Shown here one piece after another: positions 15,471-23,930 of a DNA stretch of 64,000 bases. Positions within the stretch are counted from its first letter, which is position 1; each line of letters begins with the position of its first letter. Position numbers and translations under genes: made by a program. The notes beneath the pieces are model-generated. The model saw only the letters and a list, made by a program, of their open reading frames with translations, had not been told where the DNA came from and did no database searches. Location: the NCBI RefSeq assembly GCF_051262515.1, contig NZ_JBIMER010000001.1:1-64000 (forward strand), read 5' to 3'. This DNA is from Arthrobacter_N sp051262515 (GTDB lineage: Bacteria; Actinomycetota; Actinomycetes; Actinomycetales; Micrococcaceae).

Positions 15471-16874
15471 GTGACTGCTCAACACGATTTCAGCGCCCAT
15501 CGGCTAGTGATCCTCGGAGGTGGCCCTGGAGGCTACGAGGCGGCGATTGTCGGTGCGCACCTGGGTGCGCAGGTGACGATCGTCGAGCGCGACGGCATGG
15601 GGGGAGCGGCGGTGCTCACCGACGTCGTGCCCTCCAAGACGCTGATCGCGACCGCGGACGCGATGCGCCGGGTGTCCGGAGCGCGCAACTTCGGCGTCCG
15701 CACCGGCGACGTGACGGATGCGACGGCGGACCTCGGCGTCGTGAACGCGCGACTTCTGGCCCTGGCGCGCGACCAGTCGTCCGACATCCATACGGGACTC
15801 GAACGCGCAGGCGTGCGCGTGGTCATCGGCAGCGGCAGGCTGATCGACAACAACACGGTGCACGTCCAACGCCCGGACGGATCCGAGCAGACGCTCGACG
15901 CCGATGCCCTCCTCCTCGCCGTGGGCGCCCATCCACGCGAGCTCCCCACGGCCAAGCCCGACGGCGAACGCATCTTCACGTGGACCCAGGTCTACAACCT
16001 CAAGGAGATTCCGGAGCACCTGATCGTCGTCGGTTCCGGCGTCACCGGCGCGGAGTTCGCGTCCGCGTACAACATGCTGGGCGCCAAGGTCACGCTGGTC
16101 TCCTCGCGTGACCGGGTCCTGCCGGGCGAGGACGCCGATGCGGCACAGGTCCTCGAGGACGTCTTCCGCGAAAACGGCCTCAACGTCGTGGCGAAGTCCC
16201 GAGCGGCGGCCGTCGAACGCGTGGGCGACGGCGTGCTCGTGACCCTTTCCGACGGCCGGACGATCGACGGCAGCCACTGCCTGGTCGCCGTCGGCGGCAT
16301 CCCCAACACAGCCGACATCGGCCTTGAGAACGCCGGTGTCGCGGTGACGGACAGCGGGCACATCAAGGTCGACGGCGTCTCGCGCACCACGGCACCGAAC
16401 GTCTACGCGGCGGGCGACTGCACGGGCGTGTTCGCCTTGGCCTCGGTGGCCGCGATGCAGGGACGGATCGCCATGGCCCACCTGCTGGGGGACAGCGTGC
16501 GCCCGCTGAAGCTCAACGAGGTGTCGTCCAACATCTTCACTTCCCCGGAGATCGCCACGGTCGGAGTGACGGAGCAGCAGGTCAGGGAGGGAAAGTACCA
16601 GGCGGACATCATCAAGCTCAACCTGGCCACCAACGCGCGGGCGAAGATGATGAACGTGACCGAGGGCTTCATCAAGATCATCGCGCGCAAGGGCTCCGGG
16701 TCCGTGATCGGGGGAGTGGTGGTCGCGCCGCGCGCATCCGAGTTGATCTTCCCGATCGCCCTCGCGGTGCACAAGCGGTTGCACGTCGACGACATCGCGG
16801 AGACATTCACCGTCTACCCGTCCATCAGCGGCTCGGTCTCCGAGGCCGCGCGGAGGTTGCACGTGCACGTGTAG
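15471..16874 (+). CDS. lpdA: LpdA-type flavoprotein disulfide reductase homologue, probable NAD(P)H quinone reductase
   Basis: The 467 residues have the lipoamide dehydrogenase fold: an N-terminal FAD site (LVILGGGPGGYEA), a second dinucleotide site (LIVVGSGVTGAEFAS) and a flavin site NVYAAGDCTG. The redox-active Cys-x4-Cys motif is absent: the positions are Ala47 and Val52 in GGAAVLTDVVPSK. The C-terminal His-Glu pair of true dehydrogenases is also replaced (VYPSISGS). It therefore cannot act as a dihydrolipoyl dehydrogenase. Mycobacterial LpdA (Rv3303c) has the same losses, reduces quinones and sits near the same nucleoside genes. The GTG at 15471 has only a weak ribosome site. TACGCT at 15446 is a possible -10. 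Confidence 0.87.
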   Translation: MTAQHDFSAHRLVILGGGPGGYEAAIVGAHLGAQVTIVERDGMGGAAVLTDVVPSKTLIATADAMRRVSGARNFGVRTGDVTDATADLGVVNARLLALARDQSSDIHTGLERAGVRVVIGSGRLIDNNTVHVQRPDGSEQTLDADALLLAVGAHPRELPTAKPDGERIFTWTQVYNLKEIPEHLIVVGSGVTGAEFASAYNMLGAKVTLVSSRDRVLPGEDADAAQVLEDVFRENGLNVVAKSRAAAVERVGDGVLVTLSDGRTIDGSHCLVAVGGIPNTADIGLENAGVAVTDSGHIKVDGVSRTTAPNVYAAGDCTGVFALASVAAMQGRIAMAHLLGDSVRPLKLNEVSSNIFTSPEIATVGVTEQQVREGKYQADIIKLNLATNARAKMMNVTEGFIKIIARKGSGSVIGGVVVAPRASELIFPIALAVHKRLHVDDIAETFTVYPSISGSVSEAARRLHVHV

Positions 16875-16903
16875 TTCACGGTCCGTCTGTGCCTCCAGGG
16901 TGT

Positions 16904-16934
16904 CCACTATCTGGACATACTGTCCAAATAGTGG
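16904..16934. promoter_or_regulatory. Palindromic operator upstream of the MHS transporter gene
   Basis: Arms CCACTATCTGGAC (16904-16916) and GTCCAAATAGTGG (16922-16934) match at 12 of 13 positions across a 5-base spacer. The right arm covers the expected -35 region of the -10 at 16945, so a bound protein would probably repress. The regulator gene is not adjacent. Confidence 0.72.
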
Positions 16935-16944
16935 CGGGTGGGCC

Positions 16945-16950
16945 TAGTAT
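16945..16950 (+). promoter_or_regulatory. Predicted -10 of the MHS transporter promoter
   Basis: TAGTAT lies 11 bases past the palindrome and about 43 bases before the GTG start. The -35 (about 16921-16926, TGTCCA) is weak and lies inside the operator. Confidence 0.5.
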
Positions 16951-16993
16951 CGCTAGGCATCCATCGACCCTTGTTCGGAGAGAGGCCACTACC

Positions 16994-18382
16994 GTGTCCA
17001 GTCCCGCCACCGCAACGGCACCGAAGAAAAACACGCGCGGCCGCGTGATCTTCGCCAGCCTCATTGGCACCACCATCGAGTTCTACGACTTCTACGCATA
17101 CGCCACCGCCTCCGTGCTGGTGTTTCCCGCGCTCTTTTTCCCCAATGCGACCAACATCAATGCCATCCTGAGTTCCTTTGCGATCTTCGGCGTGGCCTTC
17201 GTTGCGCGGCCCGTGGGTTCAATCCTGTTCGGCCACTTCGGCGACAAATTCGGGCGCAAGGGCACGCTGGTGGCCTCGCTGCTCACCATGGGCATCGCCA
17301 CGTTCCTCATCGGTTTCCTTCCGGCGGCCACCGGATCGTTCGTTGTCCTGGCGCCGTTGATGCTCGTCATCCTGCGCTTCTGCCAGGGCCTGGCCCTCGG
17401 CGGCGAGTGGTCCGGGGCGGCCTTGCTGGCCACCGAAAACGCGCCCCCCAACAAGCGCGCCATCTACGGAACGTTCCCGCAGCTGGGCGCCCCGCTCGGC
17501 TTCATCCTCGCCAACCTGCTCTTCGTTGCGCTGCAGCTGACGCTGTCCGACGAGGACTTCCTGGCGTGGGGCTGGCGCGTGCCGTTCATCCTCTCCGCGG
17601 TCCTTGTCGCCGTGGGCCTCTACATCCGCCTGAAGCTGGTCGAGTCCACGTCCTTCCAGAACGTCGTCAAGGCCAAGAAGGTCGCCAAGTCCCCGATCAA
17701 GGACACCTTCAAGTACCACTGGCGCCCCGTCGTCGCCGGCACGTTCATCATGTTCGCCACGTACGTGCTGTTCTACCTGATGACCTCGTTCACCCTGACC
17801 TACGGAACGTCTCCCAGCGACCCGGCCGTGGCCGCGGCTGCCGCGGAAAAGGCCGGGAAGACCTTCGACGCCGCGTCCTTCGTCCCCGGGCTCGGCATCG
17901 CGCGGCCCGAATTCCTGTGGATGCTGATCCTTGGCGTCGTCTTCTTCGGCATCTTCACCGTGGTGTCGGGGCCCCTCGCGGAGCGCTACGGACGCCGCAA
18001 GTTCCTCATGGCCGTCTCGATCGGCATCCTGGTCTTCGGCGCGTGCTGGACGCTGTTCTTCGGACCCGGCCAGGGAGCCGCGATGGCCGGCCTGATCATC
18101 GGCTTCACCCTGATGGGCCTGACCTTCGGTCCGATGGCGGCGATCCTTCCCGAGCTGTTCCCGACCAACGTCCGCTACACCGGCTCCGCCGTCGCCTACA
18201 ACCTTTCGTCGGTGATCGGTGCCGCCCCGGCGTCGTTCGTGGCCATTGCCCTGTGGCAGTCCGGCGGCGGGAACACCGTCTGGGTCGGCGTCTACCTCGC
18301 GGCGGCCGCCGTGTTGACGCTGATCGCCCTGTGGATGACCGCCGAAACGCGGGACCGCGACTACGAGAACAACATCTCCTAA
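16994..18382 (+). CDS. MHS-family MFS transporter (metabolite:H+ symporter)
   Basis: This 462-residue, 12-helix permease resembles the metabolite:H+ symporter subfamily (ShiA, ProP, KgtP relatives), which imports organic acids, osmolytes or aromatic acids. Signatures are the opening GTTIEFYDFYAYATAS, the loop 2-3 motif FGHFGDKFGRKGTL, RFCQGLALGGEWSGA, and the repeat of the loop motif in the second half (GPLAERYGRRKFL). The substrate cannot be told from the sequence. The GTG at 16994 has GGAGAGAGG about 8 bases upstream. A large palindromic operator and -10 lie upstream, so it is probably induced as a single gene. A strong terminator follows. Confidence 0.9.
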   Translation: MSSPATATAPKKNTRGRVIFASLIGTTIEFYDFYAYATASVLVFPALFFPNATNINAILSSFAIFGVAFVARPVGSILFGHFGDKFGRKGTLVASLLTMGIATFLIGFLPAATGSFVVLAPLMLVILRFCQGLALGGEWSGAALLATENAPPNKRAIYGTFPQLGAPLGFILANLLFVALQLTLSDEDFLAWGWRVPFILSAVLVAVGLYIRLKLVESTSFQNVVKAKKVAKSPIKDTFKYHWRPVVAGTFIMFATYVLFYLMTSFTLTYGTSPSDPAVAAAAAEKAGKTFDAASFVPGLGIARPEFLWMLILGVVFFGIFTVVSGPLAERYGRRKFLMAVSIGILVFGACWTLFFGPGQGAAMAGLIIGFTLMGLTFGPMAAILPELFPTNVRYTGSAVAYNLSSVIGAAPASFVAIALWQSGGGNTVWVGVYLAAAAVLTLIALWMTAETRDRDYENNIS

Positions 18383-18395
18383 AGTCAACCAACGA

Positions 18396-18429
18396 AGCGG
18401 CGGCGGTCCCCGAGGGGACCGCCGCCGCT
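18396..18429 (+). terminator. Terminator of the MHS transporter gene
   Basis: AGCGGCGGCGGTCCC (18396-18410) pairs perfectly with GGGACCGCCGCCGCT (18415-18429) around a CGAG loop, 13 bases after the stop codon. Confidence 0.9.
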
Positions 18430-18454
18430 GGCGTTTGCTGGCGAACAAGTGGTG

Positions 18455-18484
18455 TGGGGCCGGTCCCCGTGGGGACCGGCCCCA
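18455..18484 (-). terminator. Terminator of the peroxidase gene
   Basis: TGGGGCCGGTCCCC (18455-18468) pairs perfectly with GGGGACCGGCCCCA (18471-18484), directly after the stop of the converging minus-strand gene. Confidence 0.88.
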
Positions 18485-18488
18485 GCGG

Positions 18489-21400
18489 TTACTCCTCCAC
18501 CCCCTGCAGTTCGGCGGTCGTCGGAGCCGGTTCGACCGCCGCTGCGGTGCCTTCCGAGACCTCGGAGACGAACTGCTGTGGTGCGGTTTCGCCATCCGTG
18601 ATGGTCGCGATGACCTGAACCGGCGAACCGGCCTCCACGGCGGTGATGCCGAACTCGCCGGTGTCGTTGGCCTGGGTAGTGATGGCCACCGGATCGCCGG
18701 CCCCATCCAGGGCGATGACCTGGAGTTCGAACTGCGCGGCGCCTCCGTCGTTCACGGCGCCCTCGCTTAGGGTGGTGGTGATCGTGTCGCCGTCGGCCGG
18801 GGTCCCGGCGAAGGTGGGATCGACGGTCACCTCCTCGAGCTGGAGGATTTCCAGCGCCGGGGTGGTGAGATCGACGACGACGCCGTCGCCGAACTGCAGC
18901 TGCTCGACGTTGCGCAGGTAGTCGGTGCGTACCTCGGGTTCGAGGATGCTGGCCACCTGGACAACCCCATCGGCGTTCGTCGTGATGAGGTAGTCCGTGC
19001 GCGGACCGGCGTAGACCACCGTGTCGTTGCCGGTCCCCGCGGTGTTCTGCAACCGACGCTCGATCGACAGGTCCGCCGGGTTGAGCGTGCGGTTGAAGAT
19101 GCGCGTCTGGTAGGCGGAGACGTTGTTTTGACGTTCCGTCACCTGGTTGTCGGCATTGCGCAGGACCACGTTGACGTCCAGCCAGGCATCGCCGTCGACG
19201 AAGTTGCTGCCCGCGCGCGGCTCGAAGGTGTCGTCGCCGGCTCCGCCGAAGAGGATGTTGTTGTTCATGTCCTCCTCGGTCGCTGGAGTGTCGACCATGA
19301 AGCGTTGTGCATAGACAGGGTTATCTCCGCCGCCAAGGATGTCCCGGAGTCCTTCGATCCGGGTCAGGTGTTCCTGGGTGAGCCGATGCCCGTAGCCGAG
19401 CCGATCGATGTTCGGGTCCTCGAACGCCTCGACGTTCGCGTTTCCGCGGACGACGTCGTTCCCGGCGCCGCCGGAGAATCCTTCCACCATCTTGAACCGG
19501 TCGATGATCGCCGATTCGGAGCCGGGCACGATCTGGATGGCGTCCATGTCGTTGCTCACCGCGAGGCTGGCACCGTCGTAGGTCACCCAGTCGAAACCGA
19601 GCATCCCTCCGAAGCTATCCGTGCCGGGCCCGCCGACCATGATGTCGTCGCCACCTTCGGCGTCGTGGTCGTTGTTGCCGGTCCTGCCGACGGTCACGTC
19701 GTGGCCGCCGTGGTACAGACCCGGATCGTTCATCATCGTGTTGCTCAGGTCGCCGACGAGGAGGTCGGCGTTGTTGCCGCCGTCGATCCAGTCGTTGCCC
19801 TCGTCGCCGCGAAGGTTGTCGCGGCCGCTCGAGCCCCAGATGAAGTCGTCGCCGAGGCCACCGAAGACCGTGGCGGCGTCCTGGCCGCCCACGATGTAGT
19901 CCTGGCCAGAACCACCGAACAGCAGGTCGCCGACGCCGGGACCACCGTTGATGGCGTCGTTGCCGGCCTCGCCCTGGATCCTGTCGTCGCCGAACAGGTC
20001 TGTGAGGATGTCGTCGCCGTCGCCACCCATGATTGCGTCCGCGCCGTCGTCACCTTCGATCCTGTCGTTGCCACCGCGGCCCCAGATGGAGTCATCGCCC
20101 AGACCGCCACGGATGTTGCTGGCCGCGTCGGTATCCTGGACGACGATGTGCTCGGCGCCGTTGAAGCGCCAGCCGGCCGTCGCACTGCCGGTCAGACCGG
20201 CCGAGTTCAGCTCCGTCTGCGGGCTGTCCAGGTTGAACGTCAGCTGCGGCGACGCGAACACATCGTGCGGAACGCGGTCCGCCGTCGTGTTGCGCAGCAC
20301 GATCTGGGACAGCGAGTTCGCCTCCAGCGTGTGGAAAAGCGAGTTGCCCAGATTGCGGTTGAGGTAGTAGAACCGGTCGCCGTTCTGCAGGTCCTCGAGT
20401 TGCTTCTCGAACACGTAGTTGAACGTCGCGCCGAGCATGCCGCCGAAGATATACGGCTTCTCGGCGAGTCCGCCCATCCACAGGTCGACTTCGTTGAGCC
20501 CGCTGTCGGCCGCGGAGGCGTTCATGAACGTCGTGTTGGTAGCCAGTGTCTGACCGGCGGAGCGCTTGGCCGCCAGCGTCGTTGCGTCGACCACCGTGGG
20601 GTGGTTGCCGTAGGCGGCGATGAAGTTGCCGATCGACTCCGGGTTCTTCATCGAGAGACGGAAGTCCTCCCAGCTGTCGTAGGGAGCCAACTGCGGATCC
20701 CCGCTCTCCTCGAAGAACGTGGCTCGCGCGGCCTGCATCCCGGGGACGCCGGTGTCGCGGGCACGTGCGATGTTGATGGCCGGCAGGTCCAGCGGCAGGC
20801 CGAGCAGCTTGTTCCGAAGCGTGTCGGTGACGAATTCGTCGATGCCGTTGGCGGTCTGGTTGGCCAGGCCCTTCAGGATTCCGCCGGCCGACTCGTCGGC
20901 GCCGATGGCGGTTCCGTCGGGTGCGGTTCGGAAAGCCGTGGGACTCAGGAAGGCGTCCAGCAACGGCACCTCGGTGATGACACCGTTGTGTTCGCGCGGC
21001 ACCGTCTCCCGCAGGAGCGAGTGGCCGAACCGGTACACCGAGTGGGCGAACTCCGCCCGGATCGATGAGTTTACGTCTGGCTGGTACGAGTTTTCGTTCA
21101 GCACGGTGGCGTCGATGTTCGGCTGAATGCGGCGCGCGAACTCTTCGAAGACGAGGTGCTGGTATTGCATCTCGGTGAAGAAGCGTGCCGCCTGGAAGAG
21201 GCGTTCCCCGTAGTCCCAGAATCCGTCGGCCTGGTAGCGGGCCAACAGTTCCGCGGGCACCTCGGTCTCCAGGACGTTCTGGATCTGATCCATCATCCGG
21301 TTGTGCTCGGAGTGGAACACGTGGTGCACGGAAGTGAGTCCGATGTTCTCGTTGCCTCGGCCGTCTCCGGTGATGAAGTGCTGGCCCAGCGACGCGTTGT

Positions 21401-23690
21401 CGTAGCCGGGGATCTGTGGACCCGTGGGGTCCGCCGGGTTGGCGACCATCCGCGGCGTGGCCCCGTGGGCGATGTCGTCCAGGAAGGACGCGTTTGCCGT
21501 CAGGGAACCCTCGGTGGAGATCGGCGCCGCCGGGTTGCCCTCGCGGAGCCCGTCCGCGAAGGCGAGCTGCGCCCGGCCGTTCGCGCCGAGGAGCAGGTGG
21601 CCGTACGGGTCCGTGGCGATCAGCGGAACATCGAGGACGTCGAAGTCGTCCAGTTCGATGCCCAGAACCGTGCGGGCCTGGTTCTTGACGTCGTTCCAGG
21701 TGGGCAGGCCCTCGCCGCCCTCGCCGTTGAGGATGCGACCGGTGGGCATCGGGCTTCCGTTCACGAGCGTGTACTCCCGCATGAAGGCCTGGTGCGAGGC
21801 GTGCGAACCATAGGTCTGGTTCTGGTCGACGAACGGGGTGGTGCGGTTGATGTGCTCGCGGGCACCGCCGTCGTTGTTGATCGTCGCGCGAGTCAGGGTC
21901 AGGAAGTTCGTCCGTGCCCCCTGGACGTACAGCGGATCGTCCGGCTGCAGCGGGATGACCACCGTGCCGTTGCCGCCCTTCGAGACCAGGTCGAGGCCGT
22001 GGTCGAAGAACTGCCCGAAGATCGTAAACAGGCTCGTGGCCGAAGCCGAGAGCCCCTCGTCCGTGGCGATGTCCGGGACCACGACGTTATTGCCGACCAC
22101 GCTCGTGGCCAGCTCCTCCTCGAATGCCGCAGAGACGTTTCCCACGCCGCTGTTGGCGCCGATCACCACGATATTGGAGGCCGCGAGCCTGTTCAGCTCG
22201 GTGATGACCGGGGTCACGGATCCGGTGGTCCGTACCAGAAGCACCGGTGCGCCCTGCATGCCGGCGACCGGCGCGATGGCCATCGCGTCGGGCCAATCGT
22301 CTCCCGTAACAACGTAAACCGTATCGACGGGTGGCGTGAACGAGGCCGCGGACAGCATGGCCGCCGTCTCGATGCGGTTCGCGCCGCCAATGCGGGTGAC
22401 TGTGGAGCCGGGGACCGAGTTCCGGACCTGCGTCTCAACGGCGGGATCGACGGCGAGCGGTCCGCCCATGATCACTATCTCGCTCGGCGCCAGCCGCGTG
22501 AGCTCGTTGATGGTGGTCTGCGGCATCGAACCGACATTGGTCAGCAGGACGGGGTTCGCGTCGCGGGCCGCAACGCTTCCCGTGGTGAGCGCGTCGGGGA
22601 AGTTGAACGCCGTCGTCAGGTAGACCTTCGAGACGTCGTCCGTCGGGTGGTCGCGGTTGCTGATGGCAACCGCGGTGCCGAAGCGCGTATCGCCCGCCAC
22701 TCGCGTGACCGTCGCCGCGTAGCCACCCAGATCTCCGAAGACCTGCTCGCTCACCGCGAGCGGGCCGCCCACTACGACGATCTCACCGGGTGCGAGGCGC
22801 CTCAGCTCCGCGTCGACATCGGTGGGAATGGTGCCGCTGGTGGGAACCATCAAAAGCGGAGCGCCGTCTGCCTTTGCGGCGGTCGCCGCGGTCATGGCGT
22901 CCGCGTAGTCGTCGTCGCGCGAGATGTAGACGACGGGCGCCCCATCGGGGAACGCCCGCCGGCTGATGGCCACCGCGTCGCTGTAGTCGGCCGTTCCGGC
23001 GAGCCTTGTTGCGGTGGCTCCGATTTCGCGAAGGCTGCCGTCGACCCGGTTCATCACCTCTACCGCGGCCGCGTTGTTGACCGTTTGGTCGACAATCAGG
23101 TTGCTGATGGTGCGCGGGTCCGAGTCGTAGACGAAGCCCTGGGTTTGGTTGTAGGACGTCGCGGCGCCGGGATTCGGCGAGTTGTTGCCCGGCGCGAAGG
23201 GCGGCGTGACGTCGGCGTCCTTGTATTCCGCCTTTAGCAGGCGGGGGAAAACCTCTTGCGCGGTTCCGTAGCCGTCCTGAGCCGGAAGGAGGTTGTTCCA
23301 GCGGCCGTCGACCGTCCGCAGGCCGTAGGGCATCGTGGGCGAACCCACGCAGTATCCCTGCGAATCCCGGTAGGTCTGGGTCGCGACGTCGAAGGTCTTG
23401 CCGGGCAGGCACAGAGGCGAATCATTGGGATCCGTCAGGGTGGCCTCGGCGTGGTCCTCCGAGATGTCGATTTGCTTGATGATGAATTCCAGGTCGCCCT
23501 GCGTGACGTTGAAGTCCTGACCCGGAGGTGGTGCGGCGATGGCGCCTTGCGCCGGTGCGAGGATGCCGGCCGCTACCAACGCGGTCGCGACAGCCAGGAC
23601 ACCGGCCTTTTGACCTGGTTTCCCAGGCCCCTTCCCAAGATTTTTCAATTTTTTCTCCCCAATTGCGTCGGTCCGGCGCTTAGTCGCCAT
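18489..23690 (-). CDS. Secreted heme peroxidase with inserted CWB2 repeats and RTX calcium-binding repeats
   Basis: This 1733-residue exported protein combines three known module types. A signal segment lies at about 29-53. Peroxidase-like sequence follows to about 215, then about three cell-wall-binding-2 repeats (220-530; RLAGTADYSDAVAIS, IVVVGGPLAV, VVTGDDWPDAM). The animal-heme-peroxidase domain resumes at about 533. Distal His564 lies in FGQFFDHGLD, the EHNRM motif follows, and proximal His890 lies in YRFGHSLLRE. Hemolysin-type GGxGxDxxx repeats occupy about 1187-1420 and would need external Ca2+. A poorly characterised C-terminal region ends the protein. The CWB2 block therefore sits inside the peroxidase, not beside it. 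ATG 23690 lacks a ribosome site, and an in-frame TTG at 23648 with GGGGAG 6 bases upstream is a serious alternative (1719 residues). It probably oxidises halides or wall compounds at the surface. Confidence 0.88.
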   Translation of the reverse strand: MATKRRTDAIGEKKLKNLGKGPGKPGQKAGVLAVATALVAAGILAPAQGAIAAPPPGQDFNVTQGDLEFIIKQIDISEDHAEATLTDPNDSPLCLPGKTFDVATQTYRDSQGYCVGSPTMPYGLRTVDGRWNNLLPAQDGYGTAQEVFPRLLKAEYKDADVTPPFAPGNNSPNPGAATSYNQTQGFVYDSDPRTISNLIVDQTVNNAAAVEVMNRVDGSLREIGATATRLAGTADYSDAVAISRRAFPDGAPVVYISRDDDYADAMTAATAAKADGAPLLMVPTSGTIPTDVDAELRRLAPGEIVVVGGPLAVSEQVFGDLGGYAATVTRVAGDTRFGTAVAISNRDHPTDDVSKVYLTTAFNFPDALTTGSVAARDANPVLLTNVGSMPQTTINELTRLAPSEIVIMGGPLAVDPAVETQVRNSVPGSTVTRIGGANRIETAAMLSAASFTPPVDTVYVVTGDDWPDAMAIAPVAGMQGAPVLLVRTTGSVTPVITELNRLAASNIVVIGANSGVGNVSAAFEEELATSVVGNNVVVPDIATDEGLSASATSLFTIFGQFFDHGLDLVSKGGNGTVVIPLQPDDPLYVQGARTNFLTLTRATINNDGGAREHINRTTPFVDQNQTYGSHASHQAFMREYTLVNGSPMPTGRILNGEGGEGLPTWNDVKNQARTVLGIELDDFDVLDVPLIATDPYGHLLLGANGRAQLAFADGLREGNPAAPISTEGSLTANASFLDDIAHGATPRMVANPADPTGPQIPGYDNASLGQHFITGDGRGNENIGLTSVHHVFHSEHNRMMDQIQNVLETEVPAELLARYQADGFWDYGERLFQAARFFTEMQYQHLVFEEFARRIQPNIDATVLNENSYQPDVNSSIRAEFAHSVYRFGHSLLRETVPREHNGVITEVPLLDAFLSPTAFRTAPDGTAIGADESAGGILKGLANQTANGIDEFVTDTLRNKLLGLPLDLPAINIARARDTGVPGMQAARATFFEESGDPQLAPYDSWEDFRLSMKNPESIGNFIAAYGNHPTVVDATTLAAKRSAGQTLATNTTFMNASAADSGLNEVDLWMGGLAEKPYIFGGMLGATFNYVFEKQLEDLQNGDRFYYLNRNLGNSLFHTLEANSLSQIVLRNTTADRVPHDVFASPQLTFNLDSPQTELNSAGLTGSATAGWRFNGAEHIVVQDTDAASNIRGGLGDDSIWGRGGNDRIEGDDGADAIMGGDGDDILTDLFGDDRIQGEAGNDAINGGPGVGDLLFGGSGQDYIVGGQDAATVFGGLGDDFIWGSSGRDNLRGDEGNDWIDGGNNADLLVGDLSNTMMNDPGLYHGGHDVTVGRTGNNDHDAEGGDDIMVGGPGTDSFGGMLGFDWVTYDGASLAVSNDMDAIQIVPGSESAIIDRFKMVEGFSGGAGNDVVRGNANVEAFEDPNIDRLGYGHRLTQEHLTRIEGLRDILGGGDNPVYAQRFMVDTPATEEDMNNNILFGGAGDDTFEPRAGSNFVDGDAWLDVNVVLRNADNQVTERQNNVSAYQTRIFNRTLNPADLSIERRLQNTAGTGNDTVVYAGPRTDYLITTNADGVVQVASILEPEVRTDYLRNVEQLQFGDGVVVDLTTPALEILQLEEVTVDPTFAGTPADGDTITTTLSEGAVNDGGAAQFELQVIALDGAGDPVAITTQANDTGEFGITAVEAGSPVQVIATITDGETAPQQFVSEVSEGTAAAVEPAPTTAELQGVEE

Positions 23691-23770
23691 TGGACCGTGC
23701 GAACCCCCGCGGAATCGAGCCCCCCAAGACGGAATAAATCCGTCAAGGCCGATACCCCCAAGTGGCCTTA

Positions 23771-23799
23771 ACTATGGTGATGCGTGTTGCGTTTGTAAA
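23771..23799 (-). promoter_or_regulatory. Predicted promoter of the peroxidase gene
   Basis: On the minus strand TTTACA (23799-23794) and CATAGT (23776-23771) are 17 bases apart. The A+T-rich character stands out locally. The leader would be about 75 bases. Confidence 0.5.
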
Positions 23800-23875
23800 T
23801 ACCGCAGGCAAAATCTTTCCGGAGTCTTTCGCAACGCGAATCGGGTGGCACATCGTTCGGTTCGCGCACACGAAA

Positions 23876-23909
23876 GCGGGGCGGCTTCCCGAGAGGGAAA
23901 CCGCCCCGC
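23876..23909 (-). terminator. Terminator of the biotin carboxylase gene
   Basis: GCGGGGCGGCTTCCC (23876-23890) pairs with GGGAAACCGCCCCGC (23895-23909) around GAGA, with one mismatch. It lies 22 bases past the stop of the minus-strand gene. Confidence 0.85.
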
Positions 23910-23930
23910 CAACCGGCGAAAGACGGGAGG

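Noticed and set aside
19740..20140. Short repeated DNA segments on the minus strand, considered as a CRISPR-like or satellite array
   Set aside because: They encode the glycine/aspartate RTX repeats of the peroxidase, and the repeats are degenerate at DNA level and in frame.
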